This document shows, piece by piece, positions 47,790 to 57,187 of a stretch of 64,000 bases of DNA. Source of the DNA: Pseudomonas tructae (GTDB taxonomy: Bacteria > Pseudomonadota > Gammaproteobacteria > Pseudomonadales > Pseudomonadaceae); NCBI RefSeq assembly GCF_004214895.1, contig NZ_CP035952.1, positions 4,102,501 to 4,166,500 of the forward strand. The letters run 5' to 3'. Position 1 is the stretch's first letter, and every line of letters starts with the position of its first letter. Position numbers and translations under genes: made by a program. The notes below the pieces were generated by a model. The model ran no database searches. It had not been told where the DNA came from and was given only the letters and a program-made list of their open reading frames with translations.

Positions 47790-47898
47790 ATCTGTTGATC
47801 CCACAAAGGCTTGCAAATGAGCTGGTTAGCCGAGGTTCGAAGCGATCAGCCTGAAACCGACCATACTTTACCTATCGCGACTGTCAGGAGAGCTTCTC

Positions 47899-48342
47899 AT
47901 GCCCTACGAACACATACTGGTTGCCGTCGACCTGACCGAAGAATGCGACCCGGTCATCAAACGCGCCATGACCCTGGCCGAGCCGAACAAGACCAAAGTG
48001 TCCCTGGTACATATCGTTGAACCCATGGCCATGGCCTTTGGTGGCGACGTGCCAATGGACCTGTCGCAACTGCAACAGCAACAGTTTGACCAGGCCAAGG
48101 AGCGCATGGACCGCCTGTTCAACAAGTACCCGGAGATCAACCGCGGCGATTCGCACCTGACCTACGGCCAGCCGCGCCAGGAGATCCACCAGTTGGCCAA
48201 GGACCAGCGCTGCGACCTGATCGTGGTTGGCAGCCATGGACGCCACGGCCTGGCCCTGCTGCTGGGCTCCACCGCCAACGACGTACTGCACGGCGCACCC
48301 TGCGATGTGCTGGCGGTACGCCTGCAGAAAAAAGCCGAGTAA
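47899..48342 (+). CDS. universal stress protein UspA family
   Basis: A 147-residue UspA-fold protein, cytoplasmic, supporting survival under stress. The nucleotide-binding motif G-x2-G-x9-G-S/T is present as GSHGRHGLALLLGSTAN (about 115-131), so it is of the ATP-binding type. The start follows AGGAGA with good spacing. Confidence 0.95.
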   Translation: MPYEHILVAVDLTEECDPVIKRAMTLAEPNKTKVSLVHIVEPMAMAFGGDVPMDLSQLQQQQFDQAKERMDRLFNKYPEINRGDSHLTYGQPRQEIHQLAKDQRCDLIVVGSHGRHGLALLLGSTANDVLHGAPCDVLAVRLQKKAE

Positions 48343-48387
48343 TACCCTGGCGGGCCCGGCGCCGCTTCAGACGCCGGGCCCTGCCCT

Positions 48388-50307
48388 TCAGCTGTCGAGT
48401 TCGGCCCAGCGCTCGACCAGTACATCCAGTTCGGCCTGCAACTTCTCCAGGCTCGCCAGTACGGCGCTGGTCTGCTCGATCGGACGCTGATAGAAGGTCG
48501 GAGCAGAAATCTCTTCCTGCAGCGCCGCCATCTTTTGCTCCAGGGTGTCGATCTGGCCTGGCAAGGCTTCCAGCTCGCGCTGCAGCTTGTAGCTGAGTTT
48601 TTTCTTCGGCGCTTCAGCCGCTGCCACCGCTTCGGGCGCAGGTGCCACGGCCTCGATCACAGCAGTATTGAGCTCGGACTTGCCCGACTTGCTCTCGGTA
48701 ACGCCGAGCAACTTCGGCGAGCCACCCTGGCGGATCCAGTCCTGATAGCCACCGACATACTCACGCACTTTGCCCTCGCCTTCGAACACCAGGGTACTGG
48801 TCACCACGTTGTCGAGGAATGCCCGGTCGTGGCTGACCATCAGCACGGTGCCGCTGAAGGTTAGCAGCACCTCTTCAAGCAACTCGAGGGTTTCAACGTC
48901 GAGGTCGTTGGTCGGTTCGTCGAGGACCAGCAGGTTCGCCGGCTTGCTGAACAGCTTGGCCAGCAGCAGACGCGCCCGCTCGCCACCGGACAAGGCTTTC
49001 ACCGGAGTTCGTGCGCGCTGCGGGCTGAACAGGAAGTCGCCCAGATAGCTCAGCACGTGGCGGCTCTGGCCGTCGATATCGATGAAGTCGCGACCTTCGG
49101 CAACGTTATCGATCACGGTCTTTTCCAGATCCAACTGATGGCGCAACTGGTCGAAATACGCCACATCGAGCCGGGTACCCTCTTCCACTTTACCGCTGGT
49201 TGGCTGCAAGCCGCTGAGCATCAGCTTGAGCAACGTGGTCTTGCCCGTACCGTTGGCGCCGAGCAGACCGATTCGGTCGCCACGCTGCAGCACCATGGAG
49301 AAATCCCTGATCAAGAACGGCCCGCCCGGGTGAGCAAAGCTCACATTCTCGAGCACCATCACCTGCTTGCCAGACTTGTCGGCGGTATCGAGCTGAATAT
49401 TGGCCTTGCCGGTGCGCTCGCGACGTTCGCTGCGCTCAACGCGCAGAGCCTTCAAGGCGCGCACGCGGCCTTCGTTACGGGTACGACGGGCCTTGATGCC
49501 CTGACGGATCCACACTTCTTCCTGAGCCAGACGCTTGTCAAACAGCGCGTTGGCGGTGGCTTCGGCAGCCAGTTCGGCTTCCTTGTGCACGAGGAAGCTG
49601 GCGTAGTCGCCGTTCCAGTCGATCAAACCGCCGCGATCCAGTTCCAGAATACGCGTGGCGAGGTTCTGCAGGAAAGAACGGTCGTGGGTGATGAACAGCA
49701 CGGCGCCCTGAAAATCCTTCAGTGCGTCTTCGAGCCAGGCAATGGCACCGATGTCCAGGTGGTTGGTTGGTTCATCGAGCAGCAGCAGATCCGGCTCGGA
49801 CACCAGAGCCTGCGCCAGCAATACGCGGCGACGCCAGCCACCGGACAACTCGGCAAGGGTCTTGTCGGCAGGCAGCTGCAGGCGACTCAGAGTGCTGTCG
49901 ACCAGGGTCTGCAAGCGCCAGCCATCACGTGCCTCGAGGTCGTGCTGAACATGCATCAGCTTTTCCAGGTCAGCATCGGTGACGATGTTCTGGCTCAGGT
50001 GATGATATTCGGCAAGCAACGCGCCAACACCGTCGAGGCCTTCGGCGACCACGTCGAACACTGTCCGCTCGTCGGCCACTGGCAACTCTTGCGGCAACTC
50101 GCCGATTTTCAAACCGGGCGCACGCCACACCGAGCCATCATCAGGATTCTGGTCGCCTTTGACCAGTTTGAGCATGCTCGACTTGCCCGTACCGTTGCGA
50201 CCAATGATGCACACCCGCTCACCACGGGCGATCTGCCAGGACACCTTGTCCAACAACGGCGTGGCGCCGAACGCAAGGGACACATCGCTTAATTTGAGCA
50301 GGGTCAT
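48388..50307 (-). CDS. uup: ABC-F ATPase Uup
   Basis: A 639-residue soluble protein with two ABC domains joined by a charged linker and ending in a coiled-coil tail, the layout of Uup. First domain: Walker A GRNGTGKSS, signature ELSGGWRRRVLLAQ, Walker B LLLLDEPTNHLD. Second: GANGTGKTT, ALSGGERARLLLAK and LLVLDEPTNDLD. ABC-F proteins act on ribosomes; Uup also affects excision of transposons and ribosome assembly. The start MTLLKLSDVS has family length. Confidence 0.95.
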   Translation of the reverse strand: MTLLKLSDVSLAFGATPLLDKVSWQIARGERVCIIGRNGTGKSSMLKLVKGDQNPDDGSVWRAPGLKIGELPQELPVADERTVFDVVAEGLDGVGALLAEYHHLSQNIVTDADLEKLMHVQHDLEARDGWRLQTLVDSTLSRLQLPADKTLAELSGGWRRRVLLAQALVSEPDLLLLDEPTNHLDIGAIAWLEDALKDFQGAVLFITHDRSFLQNLATRILELDRGGLIDWNGDYASFLVHKEAELAAEATANALFDKRLAQEEVWIRQGIKARRTRNEGRVRALKALRVERSERRERTGKANIQLDTADKSGKQVMVLENVSFAHPGGPFLIRDFSMVLQRGDRIGLLGANGTGKTTLLKLMLSGLQPTSGKVEEGTRLDVAYFDQLRHQLDLEKTVIDNVAEGRDFIDIDGQSRHVLSYLGDFLFSPQRARTPVKALSGGERARLLLAKLFSKPANLLVLDEPTNDLDVETLELLEEVLLTFSGTVLMVSHDRAFLDNVVTSTLVFEGEGKVREYVGGYQDWIRQGGSPKLLGVTESKSGKSELNTAVIEAVAPAPEAVAAAEAPKKKLSYKLQRELEALPGQIDTLEQKMAALQEEISAPTFYQRPIEQTSAVLASLEKLQAELDVLVERWAELDS

Positions 50308-50528
50308 GATCTTCTCCAAAAACCGGGCGCGCATTCTACCCGACTTGCGCCGGCTTCACATTAAGCAGCGTGTCTTACAGCACCTTCCGACGACAGGCCG
50401 AGTCTTTACAACCAGATACAAGCACAATGCTTTCATCCGCCTGCGGCAACCGGCTAAGCTAAGGCAATGCAATTCCAACAGTGCTGGCCTCGCCGTCACT
50501 TTTCATGGTCAAACTGCCCGGAAGTCTC

Positions 50529-52457
50529 ATGCGCAGCCGCCTGTTCTGCCTCGTATCCAGCCTGCTTCTCACTGCCTCGGCGGTGAGTGTTGCCCAAGCC
50601 ACCGACATTACCCAGCAACGTCAATATTACGATGAAGCCAAACGCGCCCTGGCCAAGGGTGACAAGGGCCCCTACCTGCGTTATGCCGACGCCCTGCGCG
50701 ACTACCCGTTGACGCCGTACCTGGCCTACGACGAGCTCACCGCCCGGCTGAAAACCGCCAGCAACGACGAAATCGAAAAATTCCTCGCCGCCCACGGCGA
50801 CCTGCCCCAGGCCAACTGGATGAAGCTGCGCTGGTTGCGCTGGCTGGCCGAGCGTGGCGAATGGGCAACCTTTACCAAGTATTACGATCCGAAGCTGAAT
50901 TTCACAGAGCTGGACTGCCTCAACGGCCAGTACCAGCTCAGCCACGGCCAGCGTGCCGAAGGCTTCGCCAGCGCCGAAAAACTCTGGCTGGTCGGCAAGT
51001 CGCAACCGACAGCCTGCGATGCCCTGTTCGAACGCTGGGCCGCCGAAGGCCAACTGACCGAGCAAAAGCGCTGGGAGCGCGCCAAGCTGGCAGCGCAAAC
51101 CCGCAACTATGCGCTGGCCAACACCTTGGTCAAGAGCCTCAACACCCTGGCCCCACAAGGCCGCCTGCTGATTGAGGTGGCGCAGAAACCCGAGCTGCTC
51201 AACCAGCCCGGGCGCTTCACCCCGGTCAATGAGGCGATGTCCGACGTGGTCAGCCTCGGCTTGCGCCGCCTGGCTCGCCAGGACCCGGAGCGGGCCATGA
51301 GCCTGCTCGACGATTACGCCAACCGCATGCATTTCTCCCGCGACGAGAAAGTCGCCATTGCCCGCGAGATCGGCCTGACCCTGGCACGCCGCTACGACCC
51401 GCGAGCGCTGGAGCTGATGACCCGGTACGACCCGGAGCTACGCGACAACACCGTCACCGAATGGCGGCTGCGCCTACTGCTGCGCCTGGGCCGCTGGGAA
51501 GATGCCTACGAGCTGACCAAACGCCTGCCGCAGGACCTGGCCACCAGCAACCGCTGGCGCTACTGGCAAGCGCGCAGCCTGGAGCTGGCTCAGCCGAAGA
51601 ACCCGCAGATTCCGCTGCTGTACAAAACAGTGGCACGCGAGCGCGACTTCTACGGCTTCCTTGCCGCCGACCGCTCGCAAACGCCTTACCAGCTGAACAA
51701 CAAGCCCCTGGCACTGAGCCAGCAACTGATCAACAAGGTACGCAACACGCCGGGGGTCAAGCGCGCACTGGAGTTCCACGCCCGCGGGCAGATCGTCGAC
51801 GGTCGCCGTGAGTGGTATCACGTCAGCCGGCATTTCAACCGCGACGAAATGGTCGCCCAGGCCAAGCTGGCCTACGACATGCGCTGGTACTTCCCGGCCA
51901 TTCGCACCATCAGCCAGGCCAAGTACTGGGACGACCTGGACATCCGCTTCCCGATGGCCCACCGCGACACCCTGGTGCGCGAAGCCAAGGTGCGCGGCCT
52001 GCATTCGAGCTGGGTGTTTGCCATTACCCGCCAGGAAAGTGCATTCATGGACGACGCCCGCTCAAGCGTCGGCGCCAGCGGGCTGATGCAACTGATGCCG
52101 GCCACCGCCAAGGAAACCGCGCGCAAGTTCAGCATTCCATTGGCTTCGCCTGCCCAGGTGTTCAACCCGGACAAGAACATCCAGCTGGGCGCGGCTTACC
52201 TGAGCCAGGTGCACAGCCAGTTCAATGGCAACCGGGTACTCGCCTCCGCCGCTTACAACGCCGGGCCAGGCCGTGTGCGCCAATGGCTGCGCGGTGCCGA
52301 TCACCTGAGCTTCGATGTCTGGGTCGAATCGATCCCGTTCGACGAAACACGCCAATATGTACAGAACGTGCTGTCGTATTCAGTGATCTACGGGCAGAAG
52401 CTCAATTCGCCGCAGCCGCTGGTGGATTGGCATGAGCGGTATTTTGACGATCAGTGA
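50529..52457 (+). CDS. slt: soluble lytic murein transglycosylase Slt
   Basis: Cuts peptidoglycan glycan strands with formation of 1,6-anhydro-MurNAc in the periplasm. The 642-residue protein has a signal peptide (about 1-25, ending VAQA), a long helical superhelix domain, and a C-terminal lysozyme-like domain: ITRQESAFMDDARSSVGASG with catalytic Glu, LMQLMPATA, and AAYNAGPGRVRQW. The start MRSRLFCLV was chosen because it begins the signal peptide; a start 24 bases upstream is also in frame. Confidence 0.96.
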   Translation: MRSRLFCLVSSLLLTASAVSVAQATDITQQRQYYDEAKRALAKGDKGPYLRYADALRDYPLTPYLAYDELTARLKTASNDEIEKFLAAHGDLPQANWMKLRWLRWLAERGEWATFTKYYDPKLNFTELDCLNGQYQLSHGQRAEGFASAEKLWLVGKSQPTACDALFERWAAEGQLTEQKRWERAKLAAQTRNYALANTLVKSLNTLAPQGRLLIEVAQKPELLNQPGRFTPVNEAMSDVVSLGLRRLARQDPERAMSLLDDYANRMHFSRDEKVAIAREIGLTLARRYDPRALELMTRYDPELRDNTVTEWRLRLLLRLGRWEDAYELTKRLPQDLATSNRWRYWQARSLELAQPKNPQIPLLYKTVARERDFYGFLAADRSQTPYQLNNKPLALSQQLINKVRNTPGVKRALEFHARGQIVDGRREWYHVSRHFNRDEMVAQAKLAYDMRWYFPAIRTISQAKYWDDLDIRFPMAHRDTLVREAKVRGLHSSWVFAITRQESAFMDDARSSVGASGLMQLMPATAKETARKFSIPLASPAQVFNPDKNIQLGAAYLSQVHSQFNGNRVLASAAYNAGPGRVRQWLRGADHLSFDVWVESIPFDETRQYVQNVLSYSVIYGQKLNSPQPLVDWHERYFDDQ

Positions 52458-52478
52458 TTGAAAAGAGCCCGCCCCCGT

Positions 52479-52556
52479 TGTGGGAGCGGGCTTACCCCGC
52501 GAAAACGCCGAACTAACAACGCTGTACACTCCATCGCGGGGCAAGCCCGCTCCTAC
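52479..52556. repeat. REP pair, reversed arrangement
   Basis: A unit in complement orientation (TGTGGGAGCGGGCTTACCCC, with A for G in the core) is followed 30 bases on by a direct unit (ATCGCGGGGCAAGCCCGCTC). The order is opposite to the other pairs in the window, where the CGCG ends point outward. The last bases overlap the stop codon of the MOSC gene. Confidence 0.85.
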
Positions 52557-53353
52557 AACACCGTCACCGCCATCCCCACCTCAAGCACCCCCGCCCCGTC
52601 CGCCACCAGGTTCTGCCCAAACAGCACATTCCCTTCCTTCTCCCGGTAGGTGCGCAAGGTCGCCAGCGGCTCACGGTCCGCGCTGCGTTCGCCGGTCTGC
52701 GGGTCGATGGTGGTCATGATGCAGCGCTCACAGGGCTTGAGCACACGAAACTCCATCTCGCCGATGCGAATGCGTTTCCAGCCATCCTCGGCAAATGCCT
52801 CAGCGCCTTGCACCACCAGGTTGGGGCGAAAGCGCAGCATCTCCAGCGGCCGCCCGACCCTGGCAGCCAGATCATCCAGCGACGCCTGGCCGATCAGCAG
52901 CAAGGGAAAACCATCGGCGAACGCCACGCGGTCGCCGATCAGGCCATAGCCGCCGGGCAAGAAGCGCGCGCGCTGTTCGGGCACGTGCACCAGGCGCACG
53001 TCCTTGCCGATGAAGTCGCTGAGCCACTGCGCGGCCGCATCGCCAGCATCCGGGACACGAAACGTGTCGCGCCAGATGGTGATACCGCGCAGGTCGCTGT
53101 CCGGCTCAGGCACGGCCACATGCAAGGCAGGGTGGCCCGACGCTTGGAGGGTGAGGCTGCCATCGGCGCTGTGCAAGGCCGTTAACTGGCTCATCTGCGG
53201 GTACATGCGCTGGGTCAGAAAGCGCCCGTTGCCCTGCTCCACCAGCAACCAGCGACGGTCCCCGCCCAACCCCAGAAGGTCCAGCGAGGAAGTTTGCAGC
53301 GCCTCACCGCGCGCTGATTTGAGCGGATATCGATACAACGCACTCAGGTGCAT
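52553..53353 (-). CDS. MOSC-domain molybdenum enzyme (YcbX/mARC-like)
   Basis: A 266-residue protein with an N-terminal MOSC beta-barrel domain (LYRYPLKSARGEALQTSSL) and a MOSC domain (about 125-262). The Mo-binding Cys lies in LKPCERCIMTTIDPQTGER. Relatives reduce N-hydroxylated compounds such as N-hydroxylaminopurine and so protect from base analogues. Its stop codon TAG lies inside a REP element. The moeA-moaB molybdopterin genes are 8 kb away in the same window. Confidence 0.92.
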   Translation of the reverse strand: MHLSALYRYPLKSARGEALQTSSLDLLGLGGDRRWLLVEQGNGRFLTQRMYPQMSQLTALHSADGSLTLQASGHPALHVAVPEPDSDLRGITIWRDTFRVPDAGDAAAQWLSDFIGKDVRLVHVPEQRARFLPGGYGLIGDRVAFADGFPLLLIGQASLDDLAARVGRPLEMLRFRPNLVVQGAEAFAEDGWKRIRIGEMEFRVLKPCERCIMTTIDPQTGERSADREPLATLRTYREKEGNVLFGQNLVADGAGVLEVGMAVTVL

Positions 53354-53397
53354 CGCGACCTGCCTTGTGTCGGTGAAAAAACCTAGTCTATACCGAC

Positions 53398-54333
53398 TCA
53401 GGCCGTGGCTTCATCCAGCATCAGGCGTTGACGCACGACATCGACCAGCTTGTCGGGCTGGAACTTGGACAGGAAGTTGTCGCAACCGACCTTTTTCACC
53501 ATCGATTCGTTGAAACTACCCGACAGCGACGTGTGCAGCACCACATACAGTGGACGCAGGCGCGCGTCATTGCGGATTTCGGTGGTCAGGCGGTATCCGT
53601 CCATTTCCGGCATTTCGGCGTCGGTGAAGATCATCAACAGCTTCTTGCAGACATCTTCGCCGGCATCGGCCCAACCCTTGAGCATGCGCAAAGCCTTGAG
53701 ACCATCACTGGCCACGTGCATCTTCACCCCCAACTGCGACAACGTGTCACGCAGTTGCGCCAAGGCGACAGTGGAGTCATCTACCAGCAGCACTTCACGG
53801 CCTCGGGCGCGCGCCAGCACCGGGTCTTCGAGCTTGTCGCGCGAGACCTTGGCGCTATAGGGAACGATTTCCGCCAGGACCTTCTCGACGTCGATGATTT
53901 CCACCAGTTGCTCGTCCACCTTGCTGATCGCCGTCAGGTAATGCTGACGACCGGCGCTGGTCGGCGGCGGCATGATGGCTTCCCAGTTCATGTTGACGAT
54001 GCGATCGACCCCACCGACCAGGAACGCCTGCACCGAACGGTTGTACTCGGTGACGATGATGGTGCTGCCCGGACCCGGCTCCAGCGGGCGCATGCCAATG
54101 GCTTGCGACAGGTCGATCACCGGCAGGGTCTGCCCGCGCAGGTTGACCACCCCGCAGACGTACGCATGCCGCTGCGGCATCAGGGTCAGCTTGGGCATCT
54201 GCAACACTTCCTGGACCTTGAACACGTTGATCGCGAACAGTTGCCGGCCCGCCAGGCGGAACATCAGGATTTCCAGGCGGTTTTCGCCCACCAGCTGCGT
54301 TCTTTGATCTACCGTGTCGAGAATGCCAGCCAT
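53398..54333 (-). CDS. cheV: chemotaxis coupling protein CheV
   Basis: A 311-residue hybrid: an N-terminal CheW domain (about 15-165; VCGVVNLRGQTLPVIDL) and a C-terminal receiver (about 180-305) with acidic pocket LLVDDSTVA and phospho-acceptor Asp in MIFTDAEMPEMDG. It links receptors to CheA and tunes adaptation. The start MAGILDTVDQ is right for the family; 79 upstream residues were left out as non-coding. Confidence 0.95.
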   Translation of the reverse strand: MAGILDTVDQRTQLVGENRLEILMFRLAGRQLFAINVFKVQEVLQMPKLTLMPQRHAYVCGVVNLRGQTLPVIDLSQAIGMRPLEPGPGSTIIVTEYNRSVQAFLVGGVDRIVNMNWEAIMPPPTSAGRQHYLTAISKVDEQLVEIIDVEKVLAEIVPYSAKVSRDKLEDPVLARARGREVLLVDDSTVALAQLRDTLSQLGVKMHVASDGLKALRMLKGWADAGEDVCKKLLMIFTDAEMPEMDGYRLTTEIRNDARLRPLYVVLHTSLSGSFNESMVKKVGCDNFLSKFQPDKLVDVVRQRLMLDEATA

Positions 54334-54680
54334 CGAAGAGCCCCCAGGTGTGTCGAAAAATGATCCCAATGGCCCTGTATCGGCCGCTTGCCGTAGAGCT
54401 TGACCCCTTGAAGAAAATGCTCCACGGCCCATTGATGTCATTTTACCATCATGCTTTACTGCACTCACCTCTCCGCTGTCGCAAACACCCGCAAAGGGTC
54501 GTATCGAAAACACCTCATCAGGGAATCCCCTAGTGACAATCGGGTGAGACCTGATGTTCGCAATATCCATTAGCCATTAATGTGACGCCATTCTCATTGC
54601 ATGAACGGAGTCAGGCTTTTGTCAGCGATCGCCTCATGGTGGACAGCCCCCGCTCCAGCCTTTCACGCTGGAGCCAAATG
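54334..54680. other. divergent spacer between cheV and the Hpt-like gene
   Basis: 347 bases. It must hold promoters for both genes. A reading frame runs in from 54582 but its first 32 codons look unlike coding sequence. No clear operator was seen. Confidence 0.5.
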
Positions 54681-55205
54681 ATGGCTAACGACGCACTGTA
54701 CAACAGCGCCCTACAGGATTTCCTGATCGACGCACAGGTACTGCTGACCAAGGCAGAGGAATGCCTGCTACACCTGCAACTGATCGATAACGATCCGGAT
54801 GCCTGCCACTGCCTGAACCACACCCTGGCCACCCTGGTGGAACGCGCGCAGGCGCTGGGGCTGGTCGAGGTCGCCGCCTACAGCCTGCAATTGCAACAGT
54901 TGCTGGAGCCCGCACAGGCGCAACCGGCATTGCAAGGTGACGCCTTGCAGGCCCTGGAAAGCTGCCTGACCTTGCTCGCCTGGCAACTGGAACTGATCGA
55001 CCCGCACACCGGACGTCTGAGCCTGGATACCGAGGAGCAGGTGCAATTGCTCGATACCCTGGCCAGTGCCCTGAGCCCGACAGCCTCCCTGGCCTGCGCC
55101 TCTTGCCTCGAAAGCCGCCACACCTGCGAGCACCCTGCCCCGGCAATGACTGCGCCAGCCGCCGCGCACTCCACTGCACTTTCCTCGGCAACCAAGGGCA
55201 ACTAA
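54681..55205 (+). CDS. Hpt-like protein with degenerate phosphotransfer motif
   Basis: A 174-residue protein, all helical. The pattern DFLIDAQVLLTKAEECLLHLQ, then LNHTLATLVERAQALGL, resembles the Hpt/CheA-P1 fold, whose usual H-x-L-K-G-x-A reads H-T-L-A-T-L here: the phospho-acceptor His is kept but the following Lys-Gly is lost. The C-terminus is Ala/Ser/His/Cys-rich and probably disordered. The start at MANDALY has GGAG at good spacing; an ATG immediately before it is equally possible. Divergent from cheV, so a signalling role is plausible but unproved. Confidence 0.65.
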   Translation: MANDALYNSALQDFLIDAQVLLTKAEECLLHLQLIDNDPDACHCLNHTLATLVERAQALGLVEVAAYSLQLQQLLEPAQAQPALQGDALQALESCLTLLAWQLELIDPHTGRLSLDTEEQVQLLDTLASALSPTASLACASCLESRHTCEHPAPAMTAPAAAHSTALSSATKGN

Positions 55206-55640
55206 GCGACATAACAACACTGCCTTGGCGAAGATAATCAGCCGACCTCATGCGCGCACACTAAGGTCTAACTTAGCGTAATTCACAACATTTCCAGTGA
55301 CGCAAAAAAACACTCTACTTAATTGATATCGGACAAGATTGTTGCTCCGCAAACTGATGGCAAAGTGCTAGATTTGTGGGTAAGCGGAACTCTCGTACCA
55401 GCCCGTAAAAGCTGGCTATTCAGTCAGTTATAAGAGTTCGCGACCAATTGTATTTGAAGTGATACCATGCGCGCAGATGAAGGCTTGATCATTGCGCTCT
55501 CCCCCCGAGAGACCCCATGCAGACTTCATCGCCAACCCCAGGCTCCGACATTTAAACGTTATTGAAGGCAATCCGACAAAAGCCTCTAATTTGACCTTTG
55601 CAGGGCTTTCAACAGCGATATTTCAGTGGCTTCATTTTCT
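55206..55640. other. 435-bp region upstream of the NarL-type two-component pair
   Basis: AT-rich for this genome. It contains the inverted repeat CTAAG-GTCTAA-CTTAG near 55263 and a hairpin CCAGC-CCGTAAAA-GCTGG near 55400. A 32-codon frame at 55467 lacks a good ribosome-binding site and is not called. It probably holds the promoter of the kinase-regulator operon. Confidence 0.5.
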
Positions 55641-56531
55641 ATGCTCTCAAGCCTCAAGACATTCACGCGCTGGCCCCCCCAAGCCGCTGCGTTGCGCTGG
55701 GCAACCGCCCTGCTGTGCCTGGCTTCGGTTGCCTTCAACCTGGCAATCTACCTGCTTGAACGCCCGCTGCCGGTCGCTGCCCTGGCCCTGCAACTGATTG
55801 CCCTGTCGAGCATTGCCTGGCAGTTGCGCCAATGGGCCCGCTCGATTGCTCTGCGCCCTGCGGAGCTTGCCGATCGGTTGCTCAAGGTTCAGGAAAGTGA
55901 ACGCCAGCGGCTGAGCCGCGAATTGCACGATGACATAGGCCAATTGCTGACCGCCGCCAAGCTCCAGGCCGACTGGCTGCAACGTCGCGCGCCGGCTGAG
56001 TTGCAGGAGCATTGCAGCACCTTGCGCAGCACCCTGGATGACACTCTGGCCAATGTGCGCGATGTCTCGACCATCCTCAATCCAAGACAACTGACCAGCC
56101 TGGGCCTGGAAGCCAGCTTGCGCGCACATTTGCTGCGCACCCTGGAGAACACCAACCTGCACTGGAGTCTGGAATGCCGCCAACGCCTGGGCGGACTCCC
56201 TAAAGACATGGCGATTGCCGCCTTCCGCATTACCCAGGAAGCAGTAACCAACATACTGCGCCATGCCAAGGCAAAGAACCTTGTGGTGCGCATTCAGCGC
56301 CAATCTGACGGTCTGTCCCTGTCAATCAGTGATGATGGCCTGGGCTTTTTACCCGCCAACAGTCCGGCCGATGCAGGCCAACGCGGCATGGCCGGCATGC
56401 TCGAGCGTGCCGGCCTGCTCAATGGCACCCTGTCGATCAACAGCCAGCCTGGCCTGGGCACCCAGATCGACGCCCTGTTCCCCTGGCCTCCCCGTACCCT
56501 CGAACGCGCCAAGACAAATAACGCCCCATGA
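55641..56531 (+). CDS. NarL-type sensor histidine kinase
   Basis: A 296-residue kinase with two membrane segments near the N-terminus (about 20-38 and 45-62), a HisKA_3 dimerisation domain with phospho-acceptor His in ERQRLSRELHDDIGQLL, and HATPase boxes (ITQEAVTNILRHAKA, DDGLGF, GMAGMLERAGLL). There is almost no periplasmic loop, so it probably senses within the membrane or cytoplasm. An in-frame GTG five codons upstream is an alternative start. The stop overlaps the regulator start by four bases. Confidence 0.9.
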   Translation: MLSSLKTFTRWPPQAAALRWATALLCLASVAFNLAIYLLERPLPVAALALQLIALSSIAWQLRQWARSIALRPAELADRLLKVQESERQRLSRELHDDIGQLLTAAKLQADWLQRRAPAELQEHCSTLRSTLDDTLANVRDVSTILNPRQLTSLGLEASLRAHLLRTLENTNLHWSLECRQRLGGLPKDMAIAAFRITQEAVTNILRHAKAKNLVVRIQRQSDGLSLSISDDGLGFLPANSPADAGQRGMAGMLERAGLLNGTLSINSQPGLGTQIDALFPWPPRTLERAKTNNAP

Positions 56532-57187
56532 CCTGTACATTGCTGTTGGTGGACGACCACTCACTGATCCGCGCAGGTGTTCGCGCACTGGTGTCCGACA
56601 TACCTGGCTATGCCGTGATTGGCGAAGCCAATGACGGCGGCCAGGTGCCCGAACTGGTCATGCAACTGGACCCGGACATCGTCCTGCTGGATATTTCCAT
56701 GCGCAGCACCAGCGGCCTGGACGCCCTGAGCCGGCTGCGCGCCATGGGATGTCGCTGCAAGGTACTGATCCTGTCAATGCATACCGACCCGGAGCTGATC
56801 ATGCAGGCGCTGGAAAGCGGCGCCCATGGCTACCTGCTCAAGGACACCACCGCCACCGAGCTTGAACAGGCATTGGCGGCGCTACGCAGCAACGAGCGCT
56901 ACCTGAGCCCGGCAATCGCCCACACGGTGATCAACCAGGCGCTGCTGCACGCCCAGTCAGGCAAGCCGGAGGCGGCCGAAAAGCACAACCTGACCGCCCG
57001 CCAACTGGAAATCCTGCGCCTGATCGTGCGCGGCAAATCGACCCGGGAAATCGCCCAGGGCCTGGGCCTGAGCATCAAGACCGTCGAAACCCACCGTTCG
57101 CAAATCATGAAACGCCTGCAGATCTACGATGTTGCCGGCCTGGTATTGTTTGCCGTGCGCGAGCAGATCATCAGCCTTGACGACTGA
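56528..57187 (+). CDS. NarL/LuxR-family response regulator
   Basis: A 219-residue regulator: receiver with acidic pocket LLVDDHSLIRAG and phospho-acceptor Asp in IVLLDISMR, then a LuxR HTH (LTARQLEILRLIVRGKSTREIA ending KTVETHRSQIMKRL, split here). It is coupled to the kinase by ATGA overlap. Its 3' end overlaps the convergent lipid kinase gene by 17 bases. Confidence 0.93.
   Translation: MTCTLLLVDDHSLIRAGVRALVSDIPGYAVIGEANDGGQVPELVMQLDPDIVLLDISMRSTSGLDALSRLRAMGCRCKVLILSMHTDPELIMQALESGAHGYLLKDTTATELEQALAALRSNERYLSPAIAHTVINQALLHAQSGKPEAAEKHNLTARQLEILRLIVRGKSTREIAQGLGLSIKTVETHRSQIMKRLQIYDVAGLVLFAVREQIISLDD

Noticed and set aside
55467..55565. 32-codon frame (MRADEGLIIAL...) before the NarL-type kinase
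   Set aside because: No good ribosome-binding site and no support for a leader peptide.
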